The notes beneath the pieces are model-generated. The model did not search any database, had not been told where the DNA came from, and saw only the letters and a list, made by a program, of their open reading frames with translations. A program made the translations under genes and the position numbers. Shown here piece after piece: positions 9,367-20,289 of a stretch of DNA of 64,000 bases. Source of the stretch: Oleoguttula mirabilis (Eukaryota; Ascomycota; Dothideomycetes; Mycosphaerellales; Teratosphaeriaceae); NCBI GenBank assembly GCA_035135055.1, contig JAVFHQ010000071.1, positions 52,198-116,197 of the forward strand, read 5' to 3'. Numbering within the stretch: position 1 is the stretch's first letter; every line of letters starts with the position of its first letter.

Positions 9367-10073
9367 TCAATGTCGGCTGTGCTTCGCAGCGCTCGCCACG
9401 GCTGCTGGCTTGCGACGAGAAGCCACGCAACCATCCTCGCCGCCACGCTTGTCACAACAGATCCATCGGTACCCGTCCTCGTACGTCGGATCGTCCATGA
9501 GGGAGTAGGGATCGCCATGGCAGCGCTCGTCGTGGTCGTCCCACGTGCTGGACTCGTCGTCTACATCCTTCTCGTCTGCAAAGTCCATTAGCATGGAGCT
9601 CTCTCCCACCTGCGAGCGTGACAAAGATACGTACCAGGATGGTAGACACAGTCTCCTTTTGCGTTGGTTATAATGTCATACTCTTCGTGGCAGTGTTTGC
9701 ACGTCTCGAGGCGCTTGCGTTTCCTACCCTGCATGGGCTGGGATGGTGTCGGCTTGATAGGCGTGAGGAGACGCAGCCCAACGATCTCGCTCGTGCTCGC
9801 GTTCGACTTGGACCCTTTGCAGAGCTCAAGCATGATCGAGACGAGTTGGGCGTGGGACGCGCTTCTGATCGCGGCACCCAGAGACGTCTCGACCGGCTCA
9901 GGTGATGGCGACCCAGAGGTCAGGCGTGATGAGCCTTCGACCTCCGCCTCCGAGTCATCGTCGGAGATAGTGATCGGGTCATCGCTCTCCACGTATGCTG
10001 TTGCGTTGCACAGTGGTCAGACACTCTGCTACAGCTCTGACGCAGCCTTTGACGTACGGTCACTGTCCGACAT
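9367..10073 (-). CDS. Small Cys/His (zinc-finger-like) protein
   Basis: Three exons (10073-10058, 9997-9635, 9575-9367) give a 195-aa product that begins MSDSDPYVESDDPITISDDD. The 16-nt first exon ends at a GTACGT donor; the introns are 60 and 59 nt, and the second has branch TGCTAATG and acceptor TTTGCAG. The N-terminal half is acidic and carries SSRLTSGSPSPEPV. A basic patch (GRKRKRLE) leads into CKHCHEEYDI...GDCVYHPDE, then W..H..RCHG and a final WICCDKRGGEDGC. This spaced CxxC/H/C/CC pattern is typical of a fungal zinc-binding module I recognise from hypothetical proteins, with no known function. The block RLTSGSP..EPV recurs at 3.3 kb. Splicing is well supported because all three junctions keep frame. 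Confidence 0.8.
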
Positions 10074-10742
10074 TGTCCGGGATCTGGGAACCACCGCAGT
10101 AGCTACAGCTTTCTTCGAGCGTTCCTACAACCCCTGGGGATATGGCAATAAACGGAGAATGGAGGCACTTGTAAGCAGCCCTTGGGACGATGTTTACAGC
10201 ACGCGTTTTAGACAGCGCGTCTACTCCGCGTCGGAAAGGGTGGCGTACGCACGGTCACTCTGTGGGAGCAGAGCCTCATGGCAGGCAACGCGTGCAGCTC
10301 ACGAACCTTTCACACACCAAGCATAGGAAGTGCAGTGTTCAGATAGCTGCCAGCGTAGACGCGTAACTTTCGTAGTATAATACAACAACCGAAGCAGATC
10401 TTCCTTGAACGGCAGCTGACAAACGGAAGGCCACTCCGTTTTGGACGCCTAACCCTCAGTGAATCCTCTCAAAGCTCCTCGCTGTGCATCAAGTCATGCC
10501 TAGTAGTACAAAAGCGCACATTCCCCATGCAAGTGTAGTCTTGGTTCGGTCGTGGACGTTGTTGGCTTACAGCCTGGTCTCTTGCCCTATGGAGGCTTTG
10601 CCTGCTCCGTATACGTTGCGTGAGAGGTCGAAGGCGCCGGCCGCCTTAGCAGCAGTTGTTGCGGCATCGCGTGTCCGTGTTCGTAATATACAGTGGATGA
10701 TGGTGGCGGCGGATACTCACCCAGGCCACGAGGCCGTGCTAG
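10074..10742. other. Intergenic, no gene seen
   Basis: This lies upstream of the small Cys/His gene and downstream of the C2H2 regulator, both on the minus strand. No repeat or RNA is evident. Confidence 0.4.
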
Positions 10743-12749
10743 TCAATACGGACGCTGGCCCATATCGCTACTATAGCTGGCCGCTTGAGACATCTGCCCT
10801 TTAAGCGAGATGACTTCCTCTTGCAGCCGGCTAATGCGCAGCTCGTACTCGTCCTGCATCCTGCTGAAGCGTTGTTCAAGCGAGCGCACGTAACCCCAGA
10901 TGTCGCCCGGGTCTTGGCCCACTACGTCCCGCATGCTGCTACCCGACGATCTGCCATGACTGGATAGACTGCCTGGGTTGGAGCCGGGCCCAGAGGGCGG
11001 AGGGACTTGCTGGTGCTGCAGCAGACTCGGGCCGGGACCAGGCATAGAAGGTTGAATGCCGGGCCGACCATGTGGCTGGCCTGCGGGTAGAGGTGGCAAA
11101 ACAGGGCCGTGTGGCGCGAGCTGAGCTGACATGAATTGTCCGGGAGGCTGAGGCGGTGTTCTACCTGCGCTTCCGCGCCCGAAGTGCTGTTGCTGGAATT
11201 GCGTGGTCAAGCTTGGAGATCTATTCCGGAGCTGTCCACTCATGGAGGCGTCGACGCTGAGACGGTGTTGATCTGATGGCTGGCCTGGTGAGATTGGTTT
11301 CGGAGACTCGGTCATCATGCCTTGTTGTTGAAAGACCTGGCCTGGTGGAGGATAAGAAGGAAGATGCAGTGAAGAGTTCAACGAGGATCCGGCGGCAGGG
11401 CTTGGCTGCCCAGACATCTCACGTGGCGAAGTGGCGGTGCTCGAGCCAGGGTGAATCACCTGCGGCGGACCCATGCTGCTCGTACTTGAGCCGTGTGGTC
11501 TGCCTGCTGGACCGACAGGCGGATAAGTGCTTGAGTGTTGTCTGTAGACTTGCCTGTTCGTATCCTGTGGCGTTTCGACATGTGCGCGCTTTCGGCTTGG
11601 CTCGCTGAGGCGCCGGCTTTGCTGGTCCGATTCAGGTTCATCCTCATCATCGCCACCAGTGTACTCTACGCCGTCCATGGCACCGTCGGCACCCATGTCA
11701 TCATCATCACCACCAAAGCTCGAGCGGCGCCCTGCGCATCCGCCAGGACCTTTGTTGTGTCGTGCCAATGCATCGCCACGCGCAAAGCGGCGCCCACACT
11801 TGTCGCAAGTATGCGGTCGCTCGCCTGTATGGAGCTTCGTATGCCGCTTCAGGTCGTGGAGTCGCCTAAAGCGCGATTGGCAAGTCTGACATACGTACGG
11901 CTTTTCTTGGCTGTGTGTCAGAAGATGGCTCTTCAGATTGTGATGCCGTGTGAAATCCGTTGCACAGTACGGACACTTGTGTCGCTTGTTGGACGCCGGA
12001 GACTTCGGGCTGCCTTGGATGCCGGGATAGCTCATGCCGCGTGACGGACCGCTCTCCTGGTTTTGCACTAGCTGTGGTGGGCCAGGATATGAGAATGCTT
12101 TGCTCGCATCTTCACCTGCCACGGCCAGATTGCCGTTGTGACTGGTGTAGCTGCCTCCTTCGGTCATCTGCGCGGGCTCAGCCACGTATTGCGGGCCGGA
12201 GGTGCTGGCGGTGGCGGTCATGGCCGAGTTCGCGCCCGTACTTTCAATCGTGCCAAAGCTCGCCATGCTCACCGGACTGGCCTGCAAAGACTCACTTTGC
12301 GTGGTTTCCGGGATATTGATCTTCTCTGCGGCTCTGCGCAACGGCTCGCTAAGCATGTTCGGAGCCGGCGCATCTGACACTTTGCTCATGCCGCCGCCAC
12401 CGATCAGTGACTGCATCGCTTCTACGGCCGGGTTCGGGCTGGTCTGCCGCGCCGCTCCCTCCGTCGCTTCCTGCTGTTTGCGCCTTTTCAAATCGGCCAT
12501 CGCCGCCTGGCCTGTGAGCGGGATGGGGGTCCGAAGTGGCGAGAAGCCCGGCCTATCCGACTTGGGCGAGATATCCGCGGTCGTTGAAGGGCTCTTTCGG
12601 GAAGAACGGGGCCGGAGGAGGTTCGGGTTCTCGGCACCGTCGTTCGTGGAAGGCACGTTCGAGCCGCCGGAGAGTGACGTTGGCGTACGGGGCGCGTCGA
12701 GCGGGGGGAAAGGTTCGGGCGGAGTCGCGGCGCGCGTTGTGGCTGCCAT
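10743..12749 (-). CDS. C2H2 zinc-finger transcription factor, three fingers
   Basis: A 668-aa single-exon protein from ATG 12749. Three tandem C2H2 fingers sit near the middle. Finger 1 is CPYCATDF..HHNLKSHLLTH, finger 2 is CQTCQSRF..LHDLKRHTKLH and finger 3 is CDKCGRRF..GDALARH. TGEKP-type linkers (QEKPYV, GERPHT) join them and a GPGGCAGRRSS motif follows. The arrangement resembles the ascomycete regulators often labelled Egr2-like rather than Crz1, whose third finger differs. The N-terminus is Pro/Ser-rich, the middle has an acidic patch (GGDDDDMGADG), and the region from about 370 to 610 is Pro/Gln/Ser-rich and disordered. The last 60 residues form a predicted coiled coil (LEQRFSRMQDEYELRISRLQ) that could dimerise. 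It presumably acts in the nucleus; target genes are unknown. Confidence 0.88.
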   Translation of the reverse strand: MAATTRAATPPEPFPPLDAPRTPTSLSGGSNVPSTNDGAENPNLLRPRSSRKSPSTTADISPKSDRPGFSPLRTPIPLTGQAAMADLKRRKQQEATEGAARQTSPNPAVEAMQSLIGGGGMSKVSDAPAPNMLSEPLRRAAEKINIPETTQSESLQASPVSMASFGTIESTGANSAMTATASTSGPQYVAEPAQMTEGGSYTSHNGNLAVAGEDASKAFSYPGPPQLVQNQESGPSRGMSYPGIQGSPKSPASNKRHKCPYCATDFTRHHNLKSHLLTHSQEKPYVCQTCQSRFRRLHDLKRHTKLHTGERPHTCDKCGRRFARGDALARHNKGPGGCAGRRSSFGGDDDDMGADGAMDGVEYTGGDDEDEPESDQQSRRLSEPSRKRAHVETPQDTNRQVYRQHSSTYPPVGPAGRPHGSSTSSMGPPQVIHPGSSTATSPREMSGQPSPAAGSSLNSSLHLPSYPPPGQVFQQQGMMTESPKPISPGQPSDQHRLSVDASMSGQLRNRSPSLTTQFQQQHFGRGSAGRTPPQPPGQFMSAQLAPHGPVLPPLPAGQPHGRPGIQPSMPGPGPSLLQHQQVPPPSGPGSNPGSLSSHGRSSGSSMRDVVGQDPGDIWGYVRSLEQRFSRMQDEYELRISRLQEEVISLKGQMSQAASYSSDMGQRPY

Positions 12750-14859
12750 GAGGCTAGCTCACCATTTGCGTTGTGAAGAATGCAGGCTTGTGTGATCAAC
12801 AAGGTACCTGCAGTACGGATGTGTGAGCAACTCTAGTCTGGCTTGCTCCTCTACTTGTCGAGGTGTGGAGGAGTCCCCATCACGACGAAACGCAACACGC
12901 GTTCACATGTTCCAGTTGGGAGGTACATACCGAAACGCGGCTATTGCTCGATGAGAGCCCGTTGTGTATCCTCCAAGATGGTTGCTGTGTGTATATCGCA
13001 ACCCACCACGCCCGCGACGTTGGTGTGTAGCGTCCGTCGCCTCGTGTACTCCCAGTTTGAACCAAATTCCGTAACGTCTGTAGCGAGCTTTCGACAAACC
13101 CAATGATCGCGACGACGCGGCACGGTGGACGACCGGTCGCAGGTGAGGCTGCTGCGCTCAATTGGCGAGCCGAGTGTGGCAATGGTCCAAGGCGAGTGTC
13201 GTCCCAGCTTTCGTCAGCTAGCGCGAGGCTGTGAGGCGTTCCGGTATGGAGACTATAGAAGGCTTCTGTGTCGCAAAGGCTGAGCAGACGTTTTGAAACG
13301 CAGCGAATCAGCACCACTTTTCGGGCTGCCGGTATCTTAGTGCGCAGCACAAGGTGAGGTGGATCGACTGTTCAGCACCACCCGCGCAGCCGCAGAAGAT
13401 TGCAGTAGGCCTACAGCAGGCCGGGATGGCGCAGGCGCTGTGCTCAAGTGGGCTGAGTGAGAGTCGCAGGCGCACGCGATTATGACATAAGGCCAAGCCT
13501 CCTCCACTCTCCAGCCACCTTGATCTGGATCGGCGAAGTCTGCCGTCTCCTGTCAGGCTGCTGAGCAGCTGAAGGTCTGAACTCTGGTGGGCTTGAGTCC
13601 TGACGAATGGGAGAAGAGGGAAAAGCCTCCGATTTGCAAGCCAGGCCGACGTCGAACCCACCTTGCGACTGGATCGCACTTCGTGGCTGCCATCGACGCC
13701 TCATCATCACAGCCACGATGTCTACCACTTTACCGTCTACCGTCTACGGAACTCGTACGAATACGCGGCCATACGCCCCGCAACGGATGCGGATGCGCCT
13801 CATCTGCCTGCAGGCTCACCAGTGGTGGTGCTTACGGCCGTGTCGCCACAAAGTACTAGACAGAGCTGCGTGGCGGATGCTCTTGCTTGAAACTGCTCAC
13901 CTACCTTGCGCCGCTACGTCGCTACGACCATACATTCTGCCACCTCGAGTGGCTTCCGTTAGGCGAGCAAAGCCACACGGTGACACACTGACACGGACCG
14001 GTCGGGATTCCAACGAGGCACTTGGTGACTTGGGACAGTAGTGGCAACTTGCCCTGCATTCCTCGCACGCTCCCATCTTCGAAGTTCAAACTTCAAAGTT
14101 CAATCAAAGATCGCAAAAAAGTCAATCTTCCGGATTCAACCCTGGACCCTGTGATACCTGATACTGCTGATGAACATCATGAGCTTACTCCACGTGGAGA
14201 TCCTCGTCATGCAGCTGCATTATGCAGCTGCCCAGTACGAGGTACATGCCAGCTTCCCAGTCAACGTGGCAACACCGAAGGTCGAACTCTTTTTCGGCCA
14301 AACTGGCGCGGAACCAGACAGATTGGTCTCCGTGCGGTTCCACTCTCTACTGAGTCTACTTACGCTGGCGTATATGTATATACGTCAATAACTGGAGCCT
14401 ATTGTTATCACAGTGCTTGAGGTACTCTATTCGCCAACCTCATAGAAGATTGGAGAGGTATGCGGATCTCGAGAGATGTCCCGACCAGCAGGTTTTTAAG
14501 AAAGGAAGGTTGGCATCTCGGCAGAATATTCAAGTGTCAAGCTGCAAGCGGCGGTCATTGTGTGGTTTCGCGCTATGATTTGCCAACTCTCCAAATAAGG
14601 GTTCGTCTAAGCTATAGGTGAGGTGGAGGGTGACTTCGAAAGTTTGTTGATGCTGAGGCTGAAGGTAGTCTTGCTAGTGGGTTCAGGGGTGAGGCTAGAA
14701 GTACTGCGAGCTGAAGGCCCGCGAGCTGAAAGTAAAGATGGATGTGAGATCAAACAAGGAAGAGGTCTGGGGTGATTCTGAAGCATGCACTTGAACGGCA
14801 TTTGAGAGGAAGACTGTTCACGTGCCGGCAAGCTACCTAACAGTCCAAACCAACCACCC
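12750..14859. other. Gene-free 2.1-kb interval
   Basis: No open frame here has a recognisable motif or joins sensibly to another. A short direct repeat built on aagttcaa occurs near 14080-14105. This marks the boundary between the housekeeping block and the accessory island. Confidence 0.4.
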
Positions 14860-17800
14860 TTACCCGAAGATATCGGTCAAATAACGATCTGACTTCTGTC
14901 GATGAAGCCACTCCTTGGCCTCTTCGGCGCTGCATCCTCTGGCCTGCACCACCAGCTTCTCGAAGATTTCGTTGGTGCTCTTCGCGAGCTTGCTCGCGCT
15001 GCCACATAGGAAGACCTTTGCGCCGCCACGGAACAGCTCAATGATCTCACTGGCCTCGGCAGACAGCCGGTCTGGCACGTGGACGAACCCGCCTGATGCC
15101 GATGGGGCCTGAGAGAACGCCGGTCGGAGCTGGACGACACCAAGCTTCTCCCATTCCTCGAGCTCCTGACGACAGATGAAATCCTTGTCCGGGTCACGGC
15201 AACCGAAATACAGCAGGGCTTTGCCAAATGGCACCTTCTGTGCCTTGGCAATCGCAGCCCGCTCCTGTATGAAGCCACGCATGGGTGCGAGACCCGTGCC
15301 GGCGCACACCCTAAAACAGGAGGTCAGGGGCCATCTCATGTCTCACAAGTGGGTTATACCCTTTGGTATGCTTACATGATAATCGGCACCGAGTGATCCA
15401 GTGGCAGCCGGAAATTGGCGTTCGTGGGCTTGACGTAGCAATGGACACGTGCGCCGACCGGCAAATTGGACAAGTACGTCGAGCCAACGCCGTGGAACCT
15501 GTGCTTCGGGTCGAAGAGAGAAGGTGCATCCAGGACGTCGTAAAGGATACTCGCCATGCCCGGCGCGGATGCCAATGGAGAAGAGGCGATGGAGTACTGC
15601 CTCGCGTGCATGGGATGCAGCATGTCAATGTACGCAGCAAAGCTGAGTTTGCACTCTGGGAAGTGCTCGAGGACGTCGATGATGGAAGCGCGCTTGGCGA
15701 GGATCTCTTTCTCAAATGCGTCGCCAGAAGACAGTCGCTCAAGCTCCGCTTTCTGTATCCCATCCGTGGCCGCTGCGAGACTTCCGAGCTGCTTGCGAGA
15801 GACGGGCGTACCAAGCTCAAGGTAGGCGGCAATGAGGCTGTAGGCATATTCGGGATGCTCATGTGGCTATGACACCCGTTAGCTTACTAATCATGCTGTT
15901 CTAGAGACTGGAGATTCGCTTTCGACCATTGTCAGCCGAGTCAGCCAGACCGCAGCTACCTGAATTGACTTCAGGCTACTAGAGGCGAATACAGTGGCTG
16001 GCCGCCTCATTTCCCGTACGGAGATACAACAAGCTCGACCACGAAGCTGGACCATGGAACGACACACTTACCAGAAAGGTTTTTCGACTGCCCGACAGCT
16101 TTAGCATGGCATCGAGAGGCATCGAGAATCTGTTAAGCACCCTGTTCACGTCGTCACTGCGGTTCGTCGGCAGTACTACCATATAATCGCCGCACTGGTA
16201 TGTTATGCCGTCCGGGAGTGCAACTTCCCTACATGTAACACAGGAGGTTAGAACCAGCCCCGTGTCTCACATATGGGACATACGCTTCGGTGTGCTTACA
16301 TCAACTTCTTCTCAGGACCAACTGCATCATCCGCCAGCCTGATAGTCTGGGAGACGGTACCCAAACTAATGTCCTTCTCGCCGAGCAGTTCTGGCCGGTC
16401 AAGGGTCATGTCCACCTTAAGCTCTTCGGCCGTCGAACTTGCTTTGCTTCCTGCTGTCTCTCCGAGAGCTTTCCAAAGCGAGTCGCTGAATTGATCGAAG
16501 GCCCCGAAGATGTCTTGGTTCACGTTGCCGAGGACCATGGGCATGATCCTGGAGCCGCCCATAGCGCTTGCGAGATTGTCGATCAGCTTGGGAATGCGGT
16601 GGAAGGTCCCTATCCAATCCGAGTTTCCAACACCGAACGTACAGTACTTCACTCCTTGCAGCCTGGCTTTGTTTGTCCCGTGGGCTTCAAGCCAGGCCAC
16701 GAACCGCTTGCCGTTGTCCGGTGGCTCGCCCTCGTAGGAAGGCGCAATGAAGACGACTGGGCAGCCTTGCGGAATGTTCTCCGTCGCCGAGTCAAGTGTC
16801 CCTACAGTGGCGCTAAAGCCGTGGGCAGGCGCAGAGCTCTGAATGCTTTCTGCGAACGTCTTGCAGGTGCCCTGGTTCGAGCCGTAGAAGAGGGCGAGCG
16901 GCAGGAGGCCGGATACAGCAGAAGCTGGCTTGGTGGCCTGGACATTGGAAGCTAGCGGCTGGTTGTGCCCAGTGTGCGGAGCGATCCCGGTGTACAACGA
17001 CTTGCCTGGCCTAAGGCGGGCCTTCATGTGCCATCCTGCAACGCAAACGTGCAAGACTCAGCAAGTGCCTCGTTAGGCCCGTCATACTCATTACGCGACG
17101 TACCTAGAGGCTTGATGGTCAAGGTCTGACGGATTTTGAGCTCGTAGTCATGCTCCGCCAGCTCCACCTGGAAGCGTTGGAGAATCAGGGCAATAGCTAG
17201 CCAAGCTTCTTGCCACGCAAGAGCTCTTCCGAGGCAGGATCTGAAGGAGACGCCAAACTAAGAAGCGAGAGAAGGGTCAGCAAGCGTCATGGGGTGAAGA
17301 AAGGGAGCTAACACATCAGTATACCTACCGGTTTCCAAGAATTCGCTGGGAGGGATTCGTAGCCACCGTCCAGCATTCGTTCAGGCCTAAAATCGTCGGC
17401 ATCTTCACCCCAGACGGTAGGGTCACGGTGCAAGCTGGTTAGCTGAATGCTGAGGAGATCGGTGGGATGGATGCGATATCGATAGCGATCTCCCCCGATG
17501 AAGATATCCTCCTTTCTGTCCTTGGACCGGCGACTGAAACTAGGTGCTGTTGGGTAAAGGCGCAGCGTCTCCCTCAGCACCGCTTCGATATACTTGAGCT
17601 CCTGGTAGTGTTTGGGTTCGACAGGGCCATCGCCGATGACGCGATCGACTTCGGCTTGAGCGGCTTGCAACGTCTTCGGATTCTTCAACATCAGGAGGAA
17701 GGCGAAGTTCAGCAGGCCGCTGGTTGTGTCATGTCCTGCAATCAGACTGCAAACAGTTCAGTTAGTTTCAGCACACGTAGAGCTGCGGTGCTTGATGGTA

Positions 17801-19115
17801 GGCGTACAAGGTCATCATCTCATATCGAATGAGCCTAATGCAGAAGGATTAGTCGGCATACTGACTTCAAGGCGAACTCAGTCCATCGGTAGACGTACTC
17901 GTCGCTCATCATTTCGCCAGTCTCCGGATCCGATGCTTTAAGCATCACACTGAGGAGGTCGCTGACATCACGAGGGTGGGCTCTGCGGTCGGCGACAATC
18001 TCATCACAGAGCTTCCAGCAGAACTGGATCTGTTCATCGTATTTTTGCTTGGACCAGATACGCACTTTGTTCTCAACCGGCAGCCTACCTGCTCGCTTTC
18101 CGGACTCCACCAACGCTCCTAGTGCCGCCGTCACGAAAGGGTGCATCCCATCTCGATAGAAGCTGTTGAAGCTTTTGCGTAGGTCAGCATAGTCTCGTCT
18201 TCACGCTCTGGTAGTGGGAGCACAATACCGATAATCGAAAGCACACAGGGCGATGGTATCGAGCGTCAGCCGAGTGAACGCATCCACGGGATCGATGAGC
18301 TCTTTCTCGCCAAAGTGCTGCCACTTCATGAGCCTAGCACAAGACAGAAGGGTCAGTACCGTCTTCAGTCAAGGCAAGAGTCGTCTCCACCGACACGCAT
18401 ACATCTGGCTTGTAATATCCAGCATCTGAGGGAACATCTTTTGGATCTGATGGAGTGTCAGCGTATGCCCTGGCTGGCTGCGCAAGGCACCATACGTACC
18501 GCAAGCGGACCGAAGACTGGCATGAGCAGCTTATGGGCGAGCTTCCAGTCCTATACGGAGGCTATGTCAGCCCTGGCATTGCCGTTCCACGCAGAGAAAC
18601 CGTACATGTTCTTCGTTGTCTGAGGTGAAGAGGCCTGTTCCTTGTCAGCGTGGCTCAACAAAGCCTTAGCAGCTACTGACCGGTCCCGGTCCTGAAGTCG
18701 TTGCCAGAGAGGTGAGCAGGTATTCATCTCTCGTAACAAAGGGTATCCTTCCAACACGTACAGGTGACGAGCTTGCCACAATGGGCCTGACACCCTGTGA
18801 TGTGACTTAGCAGCTGTTTGTCGCCTGACGACAGCGGGAGCCTACTTCTTCTCGAATCGTTCGTCATCGCAAACTTCATTCATGAGCTGTTGCGACGCTA
18901 TATGCACAACTAAAAGCAGTTATCAGTAACACCTTGACGGATGGCACAAAGTAGCGCATCGTACAGTGCGAGCCAGCGAGGTCGAGACGATAGATCGGCC
19001 CATACAGCTTGTACAGCTTCCGCCCAGAGGCCATCAATTGTGACAGGTCGACATCAGGCACGTTACCAGACCCGAAGTGTGTCGGTGGCTGAGGAATCTG
19101 GATCTCTTCTGCCAT
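14860..19115 (-). CDS. CYP505-type self-sufficient P450:NADPH reductase fusion
   Basis: One polypeptide joins a cytochrome P450 to an FMN/FAD reductase, as in P450foxy and bacterial BM3, enzymes that hydroxylate fatty acids near the omega end. I can thread 16 exons and 15 introns in frame, from MAEEIQIPQPPTHFGSG to RYLTDIFG and TAA. P450 landmarks are the I-helix FLIAGHDTTSG, the ExxR in VLRETLRLYP, PERM, and the heme loop FGVSFRSCLGR. Reductase landmarks are the FMN loop ALFYGSNQGTC, the FAD motif ARQYSIASSPL and the NADPH motif CAGTGLAPMRGFIQERA. Oddities are an 11-nt microexon (18691-18681), two introns that resemble each other (15375-15311 and 16299-16229), a 205-nt intron (16071-15867) and Ser replacing the usual heme-loop Gly. 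No frame break is required, so I take it as functional. The true substrate is unknown. Confidence 0.9.
15311..15375 (-). repeat. Introner-like intron copy A (CYP505 last intron)
   Basis: A 65-nt intron reading GTAAGCATACCAAAGGGTAT at its 5' end, with an internal TTGTGAGACAT, a CTGACCTCCTGT branch region and a TTTTAG end. It splits GTG of the NADPH motif (IIM/VCAGTG). It is similar over most of its length to copy B in the same gene. Confidence 0.7.
16229..16299 (-). repeat. Introner-like intron copy B (CYP505)
   Basis: A 71-nt intron starting GTAAGCACACCGAAGCGTAT, with TGTGAGACAC in the middle and TAACCTCCTGT before ACATGTAG. By eye, 30 of the first 38 bases match copy A, and ACCTCCTGT is also shared. 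Splicing joins EKKLM to EVALPDG in frame. Confidence 0.7.
18681..18691 (-). other. 11-nt microexon of the CYP505 gene
   Basis: The exon is gaccgggaccg. It is flanked by a 70-nt intron ending CTTCAG and a 46-nt intron starting GTCAGT with branch GCTGAC. Including it gives RHLTGTGLFTSDNEEH, the expected family reading, while leaving it out shifts the frame. Confidence 0.75.
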
Positions 19116-20289
19116 CTTGCCTCGGTCAAAGCTCAACTATAGGCACAGTAGACTATGTGGAAGACAAGATGCGTCAAACAAGGCCAGGACTGAACGAAGC
19201 TCAAGTACTCGAAGGGCCGTTAAGAGAGCTGCCAGCTGAGTTACGTGAATACCACAGAAGTGGAGAACGTTCATGACAACGCTTGACTCTAGCCTACACA
19301 AGCCGTGCAATGATGTCGTCTGTGATTACAGCACAGCAATTCCACTCTGTACGACCTGGAAAACAGTGGCGAGGAGCACCCACAGGGCGGCGATTGGATG
19401 GCGTTGATGCTTACGGACAGTGGAGGTGGCTAAGTAAGCATTCGACAGCGTGGCACCGCGTGAATATAGCACCGCAGATAATGCATGGACTCAAGAGGAC
19501 AAGCCCGCCAAATCGCACGCGTGCACACAGGACGTACCTGTCAAGTGCTACAGTTGAGTACTCCGGCTTGCAGCGTGGATGCATCTCGTGGATGCAGCTC
19601 AGGGAATGCAGCTACTTCGAACTGCACACTCACCTCGTCCTCTGAGCCGCGGACGCCGTAACCTGTAAGTGGCTAAGCGCGGCCGTTTGTCTGTGTTCCA
19701 GATACTGTGATTGTTGAGAAGGCGTAGGCTTTCGCATTCAAGAGCGAATCAGAAGCAGTCGTAAGGTATACCAGTGGAGGAAACCGAGAGATCAACGACG
19801 AGAAGCAGCATACCGAAAAGTCGCAACGCACGCGCTACGCTTACCTGAGCGCATCTTTTCTGTGTCTTGTCGTGCGCGCGCATTGAGAGTGCTCGCAACA
19901 AGAAGTACGTAGCAAGATTACCTGCAAGCGGCCGGAGTGAGATCATTTGCCTCCCCGTTTCATGCATTAGTTGCCATTGGCGCGGCGCTCCCACGTTGTG
20001 CTGTCCGTACTTACGGACCTACGCATCACACGAGGTAGTCTCCCGCCAGAGTAGAGGAGCGGCTGACGAAATGAGACTACACATGAGGTCTCGCCATAAG
20101 TGGCGAATTCGACAATCGCGACGCCCGCATGGAGTTTCTGTGGGGATGCTCCCGCCTTTGCCTGAGTCGACTCCGTTGCAAGCCGAGATGTTCCCAGCTT
20201 TATCTGCGTCCCCAATGACGCAAGCCGAAGGAGATACCGCATGGACAAGAGTACCGCACTGATGGACACGAAGTCCTTCAAGCATCCTC
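19116..20289. other. Island spacer upstream of CYP505
   Basis: No supported gene. It presumably contains the CYP505 promoter. Confidence 0.35.

Noticed and set aside
9664..10326. 220-codon plus-strand frame
   Set aside because: It overlaps the antisense strand of the small Cys/His gene, whose three exons splice in frame; no motif on this side.
12880..13350. 156-codon minus-strand frame in the gene-free interval
   Set aside because: No motif, no in-frame partners and composition like random GC-rich sequence.
13650..13660. tRNA-like box B (gtcgaaccca)
   Set aside because: No box A or cloverleaf could be drawn around it.
16290..16955. 221-codon plus-strand frame within CYP505
   Set aside because: Shadow of the flavodoxin domain on the minus strand.
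14860..19115. CYP505 as a pseudogene because it appears as many short frames
   Set aside because: All fragments join in frame with standard splice signals, including the microexon, so no break needs to be assumed.
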